DNA of 30,420 nt from Candidatus Zhuqueibacterota bacterium (GCA_003854995.1 RQOI01000486.1:1-30420), one strand, 5' to 3'; counted from the stretch's first letter, positions 8,405 to 16,342 are shown. Translations and numbers: made by a program. Notes: generated from the sequence alone by a model not told the origin.

Positions 8405-9669
8405 TGAAAAAAATAGTGCTGACATTCTGGATATTCTCGGCATTTTTCGCCGGGTCCTGCCGTGCGCAAAAGATACTCATCAATATGGACTTGCAGCAGG
8501 CCGATCATTTGAAGGCCTATGGCGTCGCCTATTGGACTCTTGACAACGGCATCAACGTCGAGTGGCTGCTCAACTATCGCGGCGGCTCCTTTTTAATGGA
8601 CCACTATCCCGCTGTCGAGAGGGAGCTGCGCATCCGCGGCGTCTCTTACGCTGTCCTCAGCGGCAGTGAGACGGCGCAACTGTATGCGGTCATTGATCAG
8701 GAAAACATGGACCGGGTGCTGCTCGAAAAGGCGCCCAAAATTGCCATTTATGCACCCCCCAATAAGCAGGCGTGGGACGACGCCGTGCTGCTGGCATTGG
8801 AATATGCTGAAATTCCGTATGAAAAGTTGTGGGACGACCGGGTGCTCGGCGGCGAACTGGAGCTGTATGATTGGCTGCATCTGCACCATGAAGACTTTAC
8901 CGGCCAATACGGTAAGTTTTATGCGAACTATCGAAACACCAGCTGGTACAAAGAAGAAGTGACAAAGAATGAGGCGATGGCGCAGCGACTGGGATTTGCC
9001 AAGGTCTCCGAGCTCAAAAAGGCTGTCGCCGTGGCAATTCAGGACTATATCCGGCGCGGCGGCTTTCTCTTTGCCATGTGCTCGGCCACCGACAGCTTTG
9101 ATATCGCTCTGGCCGCTCTGAACGTGGATATCGTCGAGTCGGTTTTTGACGGCGATCCGGTGGAGCAAAATGCGCAGGCAAAACTCGACTATTCTAACAG
9201 CCTGGCGTTTGAAAATTTTAAAATCGATCCGAATCCGTTGCTCTATGAATACGCAGACATTGATATTCCGCCCAGCTTTGCTCCGGTGCTCCGGGGAGCA
9301 GAAGCGGACTATTTCACCCTGTTTGAATTTTCCGCAAAATACGATCCGGTGCCGACAATGCTGACCCAGTGTCACGTCAATGCCATCAAGGGCTTTATGG
9401 GACAGACGACAGGCTTTAGAAAGAGCCTCATCAAACAATCCGTCGTCATTCTGGGTGAGGCCGAGGGCACGGACCAGGTCAAATACCTGCACGGCAACCT
9501 GGGCAAGGGGACATTCACCTATTATGGCGGACATGATCCTGAAGACTATCAGCATTATGTCAACGATCCGCCGACGCAACTCTCGCTGCACAAGAATTCA
9601 CCCGGCTATCGACTCATTCTGAATAACATTCTATTCCCGGCCGCAAAAAAGAAAAAGCTCAAAACATAG
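8404..9669 (+). CDS. Exported conserved protein of the family often labelled 'asparagine synthetase B-like'; function unknown
   Basis: A 421-residue protein with an export signal (MKKIVLTFWIFSAFFAGSC). The Cys at 19 could be a lipobox cysteine, but signal peptidase I cleavage after CRA is also possible. After it comes a conserved-looking block, ILINMDLQQADHLKAYG, then LNYRGGSF. I recall this pattern from Bacteroidetes-type genomes, where homologues carry the name asparagine synthetase B. I see neither the N-terminal nucleophile Cys nor the synthetase ATP motif, so that name is unlikely to reflect its job. The middle (GGFLFAMCSATDSFDIALAA) and the end (GTFTYYGGHDPEDYQ) recall the DUF4159/GATase-like fold of the protein at 2543-3223. 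The start ATG overlaps the upstream TGA (TGATG); a GTG one codon earlier is also in frame. It belongs to the DUF4159-DUF4175-TPR operon. Confidence 0.75.
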   Translation: MKKIVLTFWIFSAFFAGSCRAQKILINMDLQQADHLKAYGVAYWTLDNGINVEWLLNYRGGSFLMDHYPAVERELRIRGVSYAVLSGSETAQLYAVIDQENMDRVLLEKAPKIAIYAPPNKQAWDDAVLLALEYAEIPYEKLWDDRVLGGELELYDWLHLHHEDFTGQYGKFYANYRNTSWYKEEVTKNEAMAQRLGFAKVSELKKAVAVAIQDYIRRGGFLFAMCSATDSFDIALAALNVDIVESVFDGDPVEQNAQAKLDYSNSLAFENFKIDPNPLLYEYADIDIPPSFAPVLRGAEADYFTLFEFSAKYDPVPTMLTQCHVNAIKGFMGQTTGFRKSLIKQSVVILGEAEGTDQVKYLHGNLGKGTFTYYGGHDPEDYQHYVNDPPTQLSLHKNSPGYRLILNNILFPAAKKKKLKT

Positions 9670-9684
9670 AATGGATAGAGAATT

Positions 9685-10296
9685 TTGAAAAAGGCATTGC
9701 TTTTCTACTTCCTGCTGGGCACGATCGCGTTCTCGGAGATAGTGGAGAAGCAGACATTGACCAAGGGGAATGCCAGGCATGGCGGATTTGTCGCGGCCGC
9801 CATCACCTGCGCTGAGGTGTCGGACGCGTGGTATGGCATGTATGGATTTCGCATGGGATGGATCATCAACCGACATTTCAGTCTCGGTGCAGCCTACTTT
9901 GATATGGCAAAATATCTCACCCACTATAAGGTATATGCGCCGGATGTTGTGCAGCCGGCGCAAAACAGCCACTATTTTCTTCTGGACACCAACAAGGCGG
10001 GACTGGAGCTCGAATACTTTCTGAATCCCGACGGGCAGGTTCATATCTCGGCCTCCGCCTTGATGGGCATTGGCCATATCAAATATGAGGAGCCAGCCTA
10101 TTTTGAGGTTTTTATCGATGATCGGCATCTTTTCATCGAACCAACAGTGACTGTCAATTTGAATATCTCAGAAAATGTCAAGTTGAACATTGGATTCATC
10201 TATCGTTTCGTCTCCGGAATCAGGGCAGAGGGCTTGAACAATGGCAGCTTGTCCGGATTCACGGTGTCAAGCTCATTGGCCGTCGGTTTTTTTTAA
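9685..10296 (+). CDS. Small outer-membrane beta-barrel-like protein
   Basis: A 203-residue protein with a signal peptide (MKKALLFYFLLGTIAFS) followed by alternating polar/hydrophobic strands with many aromatic residues, typical of an 8-10 strand barrel: for example YGFRMGWIINRHFSLGAAYFDM, AGLELEYFLNP, HISASALMGIGHI and VKLNIGFIYRFVSGI. It ends in Phe (SLAVGFF), the usual C-terminal signal recognised by the BAM complex. The start is TTG, with AGAG four bases upstream; no ATG in frame would include the signal peptide. It starts 15 bases after the 'AsnB-like' gene, so it is likely the last gene of the envelope operon. Which ligand or partner it serves cannot be told from sequence. Confidence 0.75.
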   Translation: MKKALLFYFLLGTIAFSEIVEKQTLTKGNARHGGFVAAAITCAEVSDAWYGMYGFRMGWIINRHFSLGAAYFDMAKYLTHYKVYAPDVVQPAQNSHYFLLDTNKAGLELEYFLNPDGQVHISASALMGIGHIKYEEPAYFEVFIDDRHLFIEPTVTVNLNISENVKLNIGFIYRFVSGIRAEGLNNGSLSGFTVSSSLAVGFF

Positions 10297-10309
10297 GATC
10301 GAGAAGGGT

Positions 10310-10711
10310 ATGCAGGCAAAAAGATTGAACATCAGGACGACGCAGGCAATGCAGTTCATCAATATTGATCGACAACTGAACGAAATCATCCGCGAGAGCG
10401 GCGTGCAGGATGGCTTGTGCGTCATTTTCGTGCCGCACACTACGGCGGCGGTGACGGTCAACGAAAACGCTGACCCGGACGTGGTGCGCGACTTGACGAA
10501 AGAGATCAATAAAATAGTCCCATTCAACGACAGCTATTCCCATGCGGAAGGGAATTCTGCGGCGCATATAAAGTCCAGCATGATCGGACCGTCGATCACA
10601 CTGGTCATTGAAAATGGTCGTCTGGTCTATGGGACGTGGCAATCGCTCTATTTCTGCGAATTCGACGGGCCGAGATCCCGTTCCTGTATCGTCAAGGTTT
10701 GCCCGGATTGA
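10310..10711 (+). CDS. yjbQ: YjbQ/UPF0047 family protein (secondary thiamine-phosphate synthase type)
   Basis: A 133-residue protein matching the UPF0047/YjbQ family across its length: HTTAAVTVNENADPDV in the first half, then HAEGNSAAHIKSSMIG and the family signature GRLVYGTWQSLYFCEFDGPR near the C-terminus. Family members form trimers and can show weak thiamine-phosphate synthase activity in E. coli; their main role is unsettled. The ATG at 10310 is preferred because the family begins about here and GAAGGG lies directly upstream, though closer to the start than usual; the frame stays open further upstream into the barrel gene. It starts 13 bases after the barrel gene and may be co-transcribed with it. 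A 95-base gap with a candidate promoter separates it from the next gene. Confidence 0.9.
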   Translation: MQAKRLNIRTTQAMQFINIDRQLNEIIRESGVQDGLCVIFVPHTTAAVTVNENADPDVVRDLTKEINKIVPFNDSYSHAEGNSAAHIKSSMIGPSITLVIENGRLVYGTWQSLYFCEFDGPRSRSCIVKVCPD

Positions 10712-10770
10712 TCATCCGTCTCGCGAACCGACCGGCCCACTGCTCAGTTGCCGAATCATCTTAAACCCGT

Positions 10771-10798
10771 TTGCTTTTAGCTAAAATCTCGCTATATT
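10771..10798 (+). promoter_or_regulatory. Candidate promoter with embedded palindrome upstream of methyltransferase-ftsE-ftsX
   Basis: TTGCTT (10771-10776), a 16-base spacer and TATATT (10793-10798) fit a sigma70-type promoter, the -10 element ending 8 bases before the ATG at 10807, so the leader would be very short. A perfect 12-base palindrome TTTTAGCTAAAA (10775-10786) overlaps the -35 element and spacer and could be an operator. The -10 region TCGCTATATTTTGT is nearly the same as that of the hrcA promoter. Seen in sequence; function inferred. Confidence 0.5.
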
Positions 10799-10806
10799 TT
10801 GTACAA

Positions 10807-11574
10807 ATGATGTGGCTTGCTAAAAAGAACGTAGCGCCGTATTCCGCCCTGGCACACATCTATGATGACGTTATGGCGCACGTGAACTATAAGCTCTGGG
10901 CGACCTATATTCACGAAATTGTGACCCGCTTTCGGCCGGAGAGTCGGCGGATCGTCGATCTATCCTGCGGCACGGGCACGCTCTGTCTGTTGTTGGCCCA
11001 CTATGGCTACCAGGTGACCGGCATGGACAGCTCACACGCGATGCTGCGGCAAGCGGCGCGCAAAACCGCATCCGCACAGATCCGTTATGTTTGTGCGGAC
11101 CTCTGTTCACTGCCAATGGCTGAACGGTCGGATGTCATGATTTCGCTCTATGACAGCATGAACTATCTCATGGATATCCCGTTGTGGAACAGGTCTTTGC
11201 TCGATATCCACAGCTGTCTCAATGATGACGGGCTTTTCATCTTCGACGTCAGCACTATCTATAACTCCTGCAAAGACTTTTCGCGATATATACACAGGGA
11301 ATCGTTCGCGGACGGAAGCTATCACCGAAAATCGACATTTGACAGAGAAAAGAATATTCAGACCAACTATTTTGAAATAAAATTAGCGCATCAGCCCGGA
11401 GTGCTGTTCTGTGAAATGCACCGGCAGCGGATCCGGCAGCTGGAAGAGATCGTCGATATCATCCGCCGGTCTCCGTTCGATCTCGTCGCCGGGTACAAGG
11501 ACTTTTCTCTGGCGGCCTATAGTGAAAACTGTGAACGCGTGCATTTTGTATTGAAAAAGACGCCGGCATGTTAG
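10807..11574 (+). CDS. Class I SAM-dependent methyltransferase
   Basis: A 255-residue protein when started at the ATG at 10807. The N-terminal part (PYSALAHIYDDVMAHVNYKLWATYI) is typical of small-molecule or unknown-substrate class I methyltransferases. The SAM-binding motif I is VDLSCGTGT (residues 50-58), followed by the acidic motif VTGMDSS (70-76), a VCADLCSLP segment and MISLYDSMNYL. No feature identifies the substrate. Codons upstream to 10771 remain open but encode no family-like sequence, and a candidate promoter overlaps them, so the shorter start is preferred. Its stop lies inside the ftsE start region (7-base overlap), so translation is probably coupled with ftsE and ftsX. Coupling with a divisome ABC transporter is a context clue only. 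Confidence 0.85.
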   Translation: MMWLAKKNVAPYSALAHIYDDVMAHVNYKLWATYIHEIVTRFRPESRRIVDLSCGTGTLCLLLAHYGYQVTGMDSSHAMLRQAARKTASAQIRYVCADLCSLPMAERSDVMISLYDSMNYLMDIPLWNRSLLDIHSCLNDDGLFIFDVSTIYNSCKDFSRYIHRESFADGSYHRKSTFDREKNIQTNYFEIKLAHQPGVLFCEMHRQRIRQLEEIVDIIRRSPFDLVAGYKDFSLAAYSENCERVHFVLKKTPAC

Positions 11575-12215
11575 AACTGCATAATGTCAAATTTATCTAT
11601 CCGACGGGCGATGGCATTCAGCACATCACCTTCAGGATCAATCCCGGTGAGCTGGTGTTTCTGGTTGGGCCGAGCGGCGCCGGCAAGTCGACAGTGCTCA
11701 AGTCAATATTTTTGCAGGAGCGGCCGACCGAGGGACACGTCATCGTTGGCGAGTATAATTCTCTATTCGTATCCAGACAGGAGATTCCGTATCTCCGGCG
11801 TAAATTGGGCATCGTCTTTCAGGATTTCAAGCTGCTCAATGATCGAGATGTTTTTCGCAATATCTCTTTTGTCCTCGAAGTGATCGGCACGAGGAGTAAA
11901 GTGATCAAGCGCAGGGTGTTGCGGGCGTTGGCGGATGTCGGACTGAGTCACAAGTCTCGCAAGTATCCGGAAGAACTGTCCGGCGGCGAGCAGCAGCGCG
12001 TCGCCATTGCGCGCGCCATCGTCAATGAACCCTATATTCTTCTGGCAGACGAGCCGACCGGCAATCTCGATCCGGATACGGCCGGCGAGATCATGGATGT
12101 GTTGATGCGCATCAACATGCGCGGCACATCGCTCTTGATGGCGACGCACAATTTCGCCCTGGCAAAGGCCTATAATGGGAGAATAATAAGAATTGAACAT
12201 GGTCAACTCGTATGA
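11568..12215 (+). CDS. ftsE: Cell-division ATP-binding protein FtsE
   Basis: A 215-residue ABC ATPase of normal FtsE length. It has the Walker A motif GPSGAGKST (34-42), Q-loop VFQD (83-86), signature LSGGE (137-141), Walker B ILLADEP (157-163) and switch His194 in MATHN. The FQDFKLL stretch after the Q-loop is characteristic of FtsE. With FtsX it forms the inner-membrane complex that controls periplasmic cell-wall hydrolases at the division site. It overlaps the methyltransferase gene by 7 bases and ftsX by 4 bases (ATGA), consistent with stoichiometric co-expression. Confidence 0.95.
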   Translation: MLELHNVKFIYPTGDGIQHITFRINPGELVFLVGPSGAGKSTVLKSIFLQERPTEGHVIVGEYNSLFVSRQEIPYLRRKLGIVFQDFKLLNDRDVFRNISFVLEVIGTRSKVIKRRVLRALADVGLSHKSRKYPEELSGGEQQRVAIARAIVNEPYILLADEPTGNLDPDTAGEIMDVLMRINMRGTSLLMATHNFALAKAYNGRIIRIEHGQLV

Positions 12216-13060
12216 ATCTCTTCTATAGTGTTCGCGAAGCGTTTTCAGGATTCACCAAGGCGCGCATTTCCATGGTGATCACCATTTTCACCGTCTCTTT
12301 CTTTCTCTTCATCCTGTCCATCGTGGCCATCCTCTCTCTCAACATGAACCGCCTCGTCACCATGCTGAATGCCAATCACGATGTGCAGCTGTTTCTCGCC
12401 AACACCCTCACAAGCGTCGAGATAGATCAGCTGCGTTCCGACATTCTGGCCATGGACGACGTTGTGCAGGTCGATTACATTTCAAAAGAAAAAGCGGCCG
12501 AAGAGTTCAAGAAAGAGTTCGGCGATGATATCTTTGCGGTGCTGGAAGAGAATCCTTTGCCGGCATCGTTCATCATAAAAATGAACGAAAAGAGCGATAT
12601 GAAGACAAATCTCAGCGATTTTGCCGGAGAGCTCGAACGGCGACCGGAAGTCGACGAGGTTGTCCTGCATCAGGGCGCCCTGCAAATCCTGGTGAAATTT
12701 GCCCATGTCTCCAGAGTGGTGCTGTACCTGCTGTTCACGCTGGTCTTTCTGGGCTCTCTGTTCATGATTTCCAACACCATACGATTAATCATTTTTGCGC
12801 GACAGCAGATCATTGCGACTATGAAACTGGTCGGCGCGACCGATGCGTTCATTCGGCGACCGTTTCTCATCGAAGGCCTCTTGCAGGGATTCATCGGCGG
12901 AGTGATCACGATGCTGATGATCTATGTGCTGGTCAAGCTTTTTCTGCTGCAATGGCCGGGACTTTTGCTTGTGCCACGAGAGCTCTACTGGATCGTTTTG
13001 TTCGCCGGAGTGTCGTTCGGATTCAGCGCCAGCCTGTTTGCGATAAGGCGGTTTTTGTAG
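12212..13060 (+). CDS. ftsX: Cell-division protein FtsX
   Basis: A 282-residue integral membrane protein with the FtsX layout: one N-terminal membrane helix (about 20-45), a periplasmic domain (about 50-165), then three more helices. The conserved core NTIRLIIFARQQIIATMKLV followed by GATDAFIRRPFLIEG is plain (about residues 190-230). FtsX passes the ATPase cycle of FtsE to periplasmic amidase activators or hydrolases. No EnvC-like or other hydrolase gene lies directly downstream as in some genomes; the next gene is hrcA behind its own promoter. ATGA overlap with ftsE sets the start. Confidence 0.94.
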   Translation: MNLFYSVREAFSGFTKARISMVITIFTVSFFLFILSIVAILSLNMNRLVTMLNANHDVQLFLANTLTSVEIDQLRSDILAMDDVVQVDYISKEKAAEEFKKEFGDDIFAVLEENPLPASFIIKMNEKSDMKTNLSDFAGELERRPEVDEVVLHQGALQILVKFAHVSRVVLYLLFTLVFLGSLFMISNTIRLIIFARQQIIATMKLVGATDAFIRRPFLIEGLLQGFIGGVITMLMIYVLVKLFLLQWPGLLLVPRELYWIVLFAGVSFGFSASLFAIRRFL

Positions 13061-13104
13061 GTGATTTTTAAGAGGTTAGGTGCCTTTTTGGCTGGAAATT
13101 TAGC

Positions 13105-13135
13105 TTGACAAGGCAGATAAAAATCGCTATTTTTG
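13105..13135 (+). promoter_or_regulatory. Consensus promoter for the hrcA-grpE-dnaJ operon
   Basis: TTGACA (13105-13110), a 17-base spacer and TATTTT (13128-13133) form a near-perfect sigma70 promoter. TATTTTTG (13128-13135) also fits the TAnnTTTG -7 element of Bacteroidetes primary sigma factor. The -10 sits in an inverted repeat AAAAAT-CGCT-ATTTTT (13119-13134). No CIRCE element (TTAGCACTC-N9-GAGTGCTAA) is visible in 13061-13169. Confidence 0.7.
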
Positions 13136-13169
13136 TGATAATTTTTTTAACGACAGACTCGTTACTCAT

Positions 13170-14204
13170 ATGATGTCAACAGAGCTGACAGCGAGAGAGC
13201 GGCAGGTATTTTTGGCTATTGTGCAGGGTTTCATCCGCAACGCCGAGCCGGTCGGCTCCCGCTATATTTCGAAGAATTGTGACCTGAATCTGAGTCCGGC
13301 CACTGTGCGCAACGTCATGGCAGACCTGGAGGACAAGGGACTGGTGCGCCAGCCGCATACCTCTGCGGGTCGCGTGCCCACAACCCAGGGCTATCGCGCC
13401 TATGTCGATAATATCGAAAAAGGGATCGACCTGACGGAAGAGGAAAAAAAAAGCATCGTCGCCAAGCTGGAACTCTTCACCCAGGATGTCGATATCATCA
13501 TCAGCAAAACCGCGCACATCATCAGCGATATCTCCAGTCAGCTCGGCATCGTCCTCTCGCCGCGTTTCACCAAAGGCATTTTCGAAAAGATAGAGCTCAT
13601 CCAGCTGTCCGATTACAAACTTTTAGTTGTCCTCAGCATCAAATCCGGGCTGGTAAAATCGGTCATCATTGAGGTCGATAATCATTTTTCCGCCGATTTC
13701 ATCAATGAGACGGCCTTGATCATCAACGAAAGGCTGCACGGGCTGTCCGTCGAGCAGCTCTCTTATTTCCTGCGCGAACGCTTTGCGGATGTGGATGCGA
13801 AGAGCAGATCGCTGATCGACAAGATCAAAGACAAAACCGACAAGATGATCCACTATGAAGTGGAAAAGGATTTTTACTTTTTTGGCGCCAAAAACGTCAT
13901 CGCCAATCCAGAGTTCGGATCGCCGGAACAGGTCGGCAGAATCCTGGAGCTGCTGGACCGCAAAGACGTCCTGTTGCGCGTATTAACCGAGCACTCTTCA
14001 GAGGGCGTCAGCATCGTCATTGGCGAGGAGAGCGCTGAAGAATTGATGAAAAATTGCAGTATCATCACGACAACCTATTCGATCGATGGCGCGGTCGGGA
14101 CATTGGGCGTCATCGGGCCGACGAGAATGCAGTATGCCAAGATCATCTCACTGGTGAAATTCATGTCCGACACTCTCAATTATCTGGTATCCCATTCCAA
14201 TTAG
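13170..14204 (+). CDS. hrcA: Heat-inducible transcription repressor HrcA
   Basis: A 344-residue protein with normal HrcA length. The N-terminal winged-helix region (about 1-75) contains TARERQVFLAIVQGFI, EPVGSRYISK, LSPATVRNVMADLED and the very conserved PHTSAGRVPTTQGYRAYVD. The rest is the GAF-like regulatory domain, ending with GAVGTLGVIGPTRMQYAKI, the HrcA C-terminal signature. HrcA represses chaperone operons through CIRCE and is itself kept active by GroEL. It is first in the hrcA-grpE-dnaJ run, behind a consensus promoter. Two adjacent ATG codons (13170, 13173) are possible starts. Since no CIRCE site is visible here, its targets may be elsewhere or its operator may differ. Confidence 0.95.
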   Translation: MMSTELTARERQVFLAIVQGFIRNAEPVGSRYISKNCDLNLSPATVRNVMADLEDKGLVRQPHTSAGRVPTTQGYRAYVDNIEKGIDLTEEEKKSIVAKLELFTQDVDIIISKTAHIISDISSQLGIVLSPRFTKGIFEKIELIQLSDYKLLVVLSIKSGLVKSVIIEVDNHFSADFINETALIINERLHGLSVEQLSYFLRERFADVDAKSRSLIDKIKDKTDKMIHYEVEKDFYFFGAKNVIANPEFGSPEQVGRILELLDRKDVLLRVLTEHSSEGVSIVIGEESAEELMKNCSIITTTYSIDGAVGTLGVIGPTRMQYAKIISLVKFMSDTLNYLVSHSN

Positions 14205-14214
14205 GTGTTTTTCT

Positions 14215-14733
14215 ATGATGAAAGAAATCAAAGACGAAGATATCCCAACAACCGATGGACAGAAGCAGAAAAGAAAGAATTATAAAAAGGAACTTGAGAG
14301 GGCAGTCGCTGAAAAGGAGCAGCTATTAGAAAAGCTCTTGCGCACCGCAGCCGAATTCGATAATTTTCGCAAGCGCGTCTACAACGAAAAACAAGAGCTG
14401 ATTGAAAAAGGCAACGCAGATCTCATCACGGCTGTCTTGCCCATACTCGATGATCTGGAACGCTTTGCCGCTCTGAGCGGGGAGAACTGCGATTTTGCGG
14501 CGCTGCAGCAGGGCGTCAGCATGATATTGAAAAATTTTATAAAGATCCTTGGCGATTACGGCCTTGTCGAAATGGCGCCGCTGAACAAGCCGTTTGATCC
14601 GGAAAAACAGGAAGCAATAATGCAGATGGAGAGGAAAGATACGCCGTCTGACATCGTCATCGAGCAGCATGTGAAAGGATATGAGCTCAAGGACAAGGTG
14701 CTCCGGCACGCCAAGGTCGTGGTCAGCAAGTAG
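14215..14733 (+). CDS. grpE: Nucleotide exchange factor GrpE
   Basis: A 172-residue protein with a charged, flexible N-terminus, a long helix (about 25-75) containing LLRTAAEFDNFRKRVYNEK, the GrpE hallmark, and a C-terminal beta domain with PFDPEKQEAIMQ and GYELKDKVLRHAKVVVSK. GrpE dimers release ADP from DnaK. AGGTG lies upstream of the ATG pair at 14215/14218, 10 bases after hrcA. Its position between hrcA and dnaJ is common; the dnaK gene that often sits between grpE and dnaJ is missing. Confidence 0.94.
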   Translation: MMKEIKDEDIPTTDGQKQKRKNYKKELERAVAEKEQLLEKLLRTAAEFDNFRKRVYNEKQELIEKGNADLITAVLPILDDLERFAALSGENCDFAALQQGVSMILKNFIKILGDYGLVEMAPLNKPFDPEKQEAIMQMERKDTPSDIVIEQHVKGYELKDKVLRHAKVVVSK

Positions 14734-14771
14734 AATGGGAAAGGTGACTCTCTCGATAGAAAAAAGGATAT

Positions 14772-15890
14772 ATGTCAGGAGAAGATTATTATAGCGTATT
14801 AGGGATTGGCCGGGATGCCGATCAAAATGAGATCAAGAAGGCCTATCGAAAGCTGGCAATGGAAAATCATCCCGACCGCAATCCTGGCGATAAACAGGCC
14901 GAAGAGCGGTTCAAACGCATCAGCGAGGCCTATGCCATCCTCTCGGATCCGCAAAAACGGGCGGAATATGATCGCTACGGCCGGACCGGAGCTCGCGGCG
15001 GCGGCGACTTTAGCGGCTATGGCGGTTTCAGCGGCGATCCCTTTGATATTTTTCGCCAAGTCTTTGGTGGCGGATTTGGCGACATTTTTGGCATGGGTCA
15101 GCGACGGCCGACAAAACGTCGCGGCGAAGATCTGCAGCTGCGCCTGCGATTGACCCTGGAAGAGATTGCGCAGGGCGTCAAGAAGAAGATTAAACTGAAA
15201 AAGCAGATCAACTGCGAGACGTGTGCGGGGACGGGCAAAAGTCCCGGCACTGCCAAGGTCACCTGTCCGATGTGTCACGGCCAGGGCGAAGTGGCGCACC
15301 GACAAGGTTTCTTCACTGTCACCCAGACGTGCCAGCGCTGCAACGGCGAGGGGCAGATCATCGACAAGCCATGTCCCACCTGCCATGGCGACGGCAGAGT
15401 CCGTGGCGAATCTTTCATCGAAATAGATGTCCCGGCCGGGATTGCCGAAGGCCAGTATCTGACCATACGTGGGGAGGGCAACGTCGGTCCTCGCGGCGGC
15501 CCGCAGGGTGATATCCTCATCATCATCGAGGAAGAGAAACATGCTGAATTTGAACGCCACGGTGATGATATCATTTATAATCTCCGTCTCTCCTTCCCGC
15601 AAGTGACCCTTGGCGATGAGGTGCAAGTCCCCACCCTCGACGGAAAAGCCATGATCTCGATTCCTGCCGGAACGCAGAGTGGCAAAATATTGCGCATGAA
15701 GAATAAAGGCATACCTCATCTGAATTCATACAAGAGGGGGGATGAGCTCATCAAGGTGCATGTCTGGACGCCGGCAAAGATCGGCGCCAAGGAAAAAGCG
15801 TTGCTGAAACAGCTGGCCGCTTTCGAAAGCATTAATCCTACTAACGAGGACAAGACTTTTTTCGAACGCATGAAAGAAGCTATCCTGTAA
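14772..15890 (+). CDS. dnaJ: Chaperone protein DnaJ
   Basis: A 372-residue type I DnaJ with all parts in order: J-domain with HPD at residues 33-35, a Gly/Phe-rich linker (about 73-110), a zinc-binding region with four CxxCxGxG motifs (148-155 CETCAGTG, 165-172 CPMCHGQG, 187-194 CQRCNGEG, 201-208 CPTCHGDG) and C-terminal substrate-binding beta domains (about 210-350). It delivers unfolded proteins to DnaK and stimulates its ATPase. AAGGAT stands just before the start. The 38-base gap after grpE holds no promoter I can identify. Confidence 0.97.
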   Translation: MSGEDYYSVLGIGRDADQNEIKKAYRKLAMENHPDRNPGDKQAEERFKRISEAYAILSDPQKRAEYDRYGRTGARGGGDFSGYGGFSGDPFDIFRQVFGGGFGDIFGMGQRRPTKRRGEDLQLRLRLTLEEIAQGVKKKIKLKKQINCETCAGTGKSPGTAKVTCPMCHGQGEVAHRQGFFTVTQTCQRCNGEGQIIDKPCPTCHGDGRVRGESFIEIDVPAGIAEGQYLTIRGEGNVGPRGGPQGDILIIIEEEKHAEFERHGDDIIYNLRLSFPQVTLGDEVQVPTLDGKAMISIPAGTQSGKILRMKNKGIPHLNSYKRGDELIKVHVWTPAKIGAKEKALLKQLAAFESINPTNEDKTFFERMKEAIL

Positions 15891-15891
15891 T

Positions 15892-16323
15892 ATGACTTTT
15901 TTCACAAAACAAGAGCAACGGTTCCTGCTCTTTTTATCAGTGACCTTCATCATCGGCCTGGCCATCAAATTCGTCCGCAAGAATATGGCCGTTCCGGACG
16001 AAGAATGGGCGGTGCAGCGTCAGCAAATCCTCGCGGACTTGCAGCAAAAGGCGCTGCAGATAAACCGTGAGGACAGCGCCGTCGTTCAGACGCCGGCATA
16101 CGAACGGATTACAAAAGAGTCGCTGACGCGAACAATCAATATCAACGCGGCAAGCCTCGAAGAGCTGCAGATCCTGCCGCGAATCGGACCTGCCACTGCG
16201 CAAAAAATAATCGCTTTCCGCGAGAAAAATGGTCCTTTTTCCAGGATCGAGGACATCCAGAAGGTGAAAAATATCGGGCCCAAAACATTCGAAAAAATCA
16301 AAGACCTTATAACCGTCGACTAA
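15892..16323 (+). CDS. ComEA-like helix-hairpin-helix protein with N-terminal membrane anchor
   Basis: A 143-residue protein: a membrane helix at about 11-25, a polar linker, and a C-terminal ComEA-type domain (about 80-141) with TININAASLEELQILPRIG and two helix-hairpin-helix motifs (LPRIGPATAQKI at 95-106 and VKNIGPKTFEKI at 125-136). Such domains bind double-stranded DNA without sequence preference; in competent bacteria membrane-bound ComEA takes up incoming DNA at the cell surface. It begins one base after dnaJ and is followed by a pilin-like gene and pilus-assembly genes, which supports, but does not prove, a DNA-uptake role. Many small ComEA-domain proteins have no proven competence function. 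Confidence 0.85.
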   Translation: MTFFTKQEQRFLLFLSVTFIIGLAIKFVRKNMAVPDEEWAVQRQQILADLQQKALQINREDSAVVQTPAYERITKESLTRTININAASLEELQILPRIGPATAQKIIAFREKNGPFSRIEDIQKVKNIGPKTFEKIKDLITVD

Positions 16324-16342
16324 ACCAACCATCGAATTCTGT

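Noticed and set aside
8593..9591. 332-codon open frame on the minus strand
   Set aside because: Opposite the secreted 'AsnB-like' gene, with no signal, domain or ribosome binding site of its own.
10241..10309. Upstream extension of the YjbQ gene to 10241
   Set aside because: This part overlaps the end of the barrel gene and its translation does not fit the family; the ATG at 10310 does.
13061..13169. CIRCE operator before hrcA
   Set aside because: Looked for TTAGCACTC-N9-GAGTGCTAA on both strands; TTAGCTTGA at 13100-13108 is only a partial look-alike with no matching second arm.
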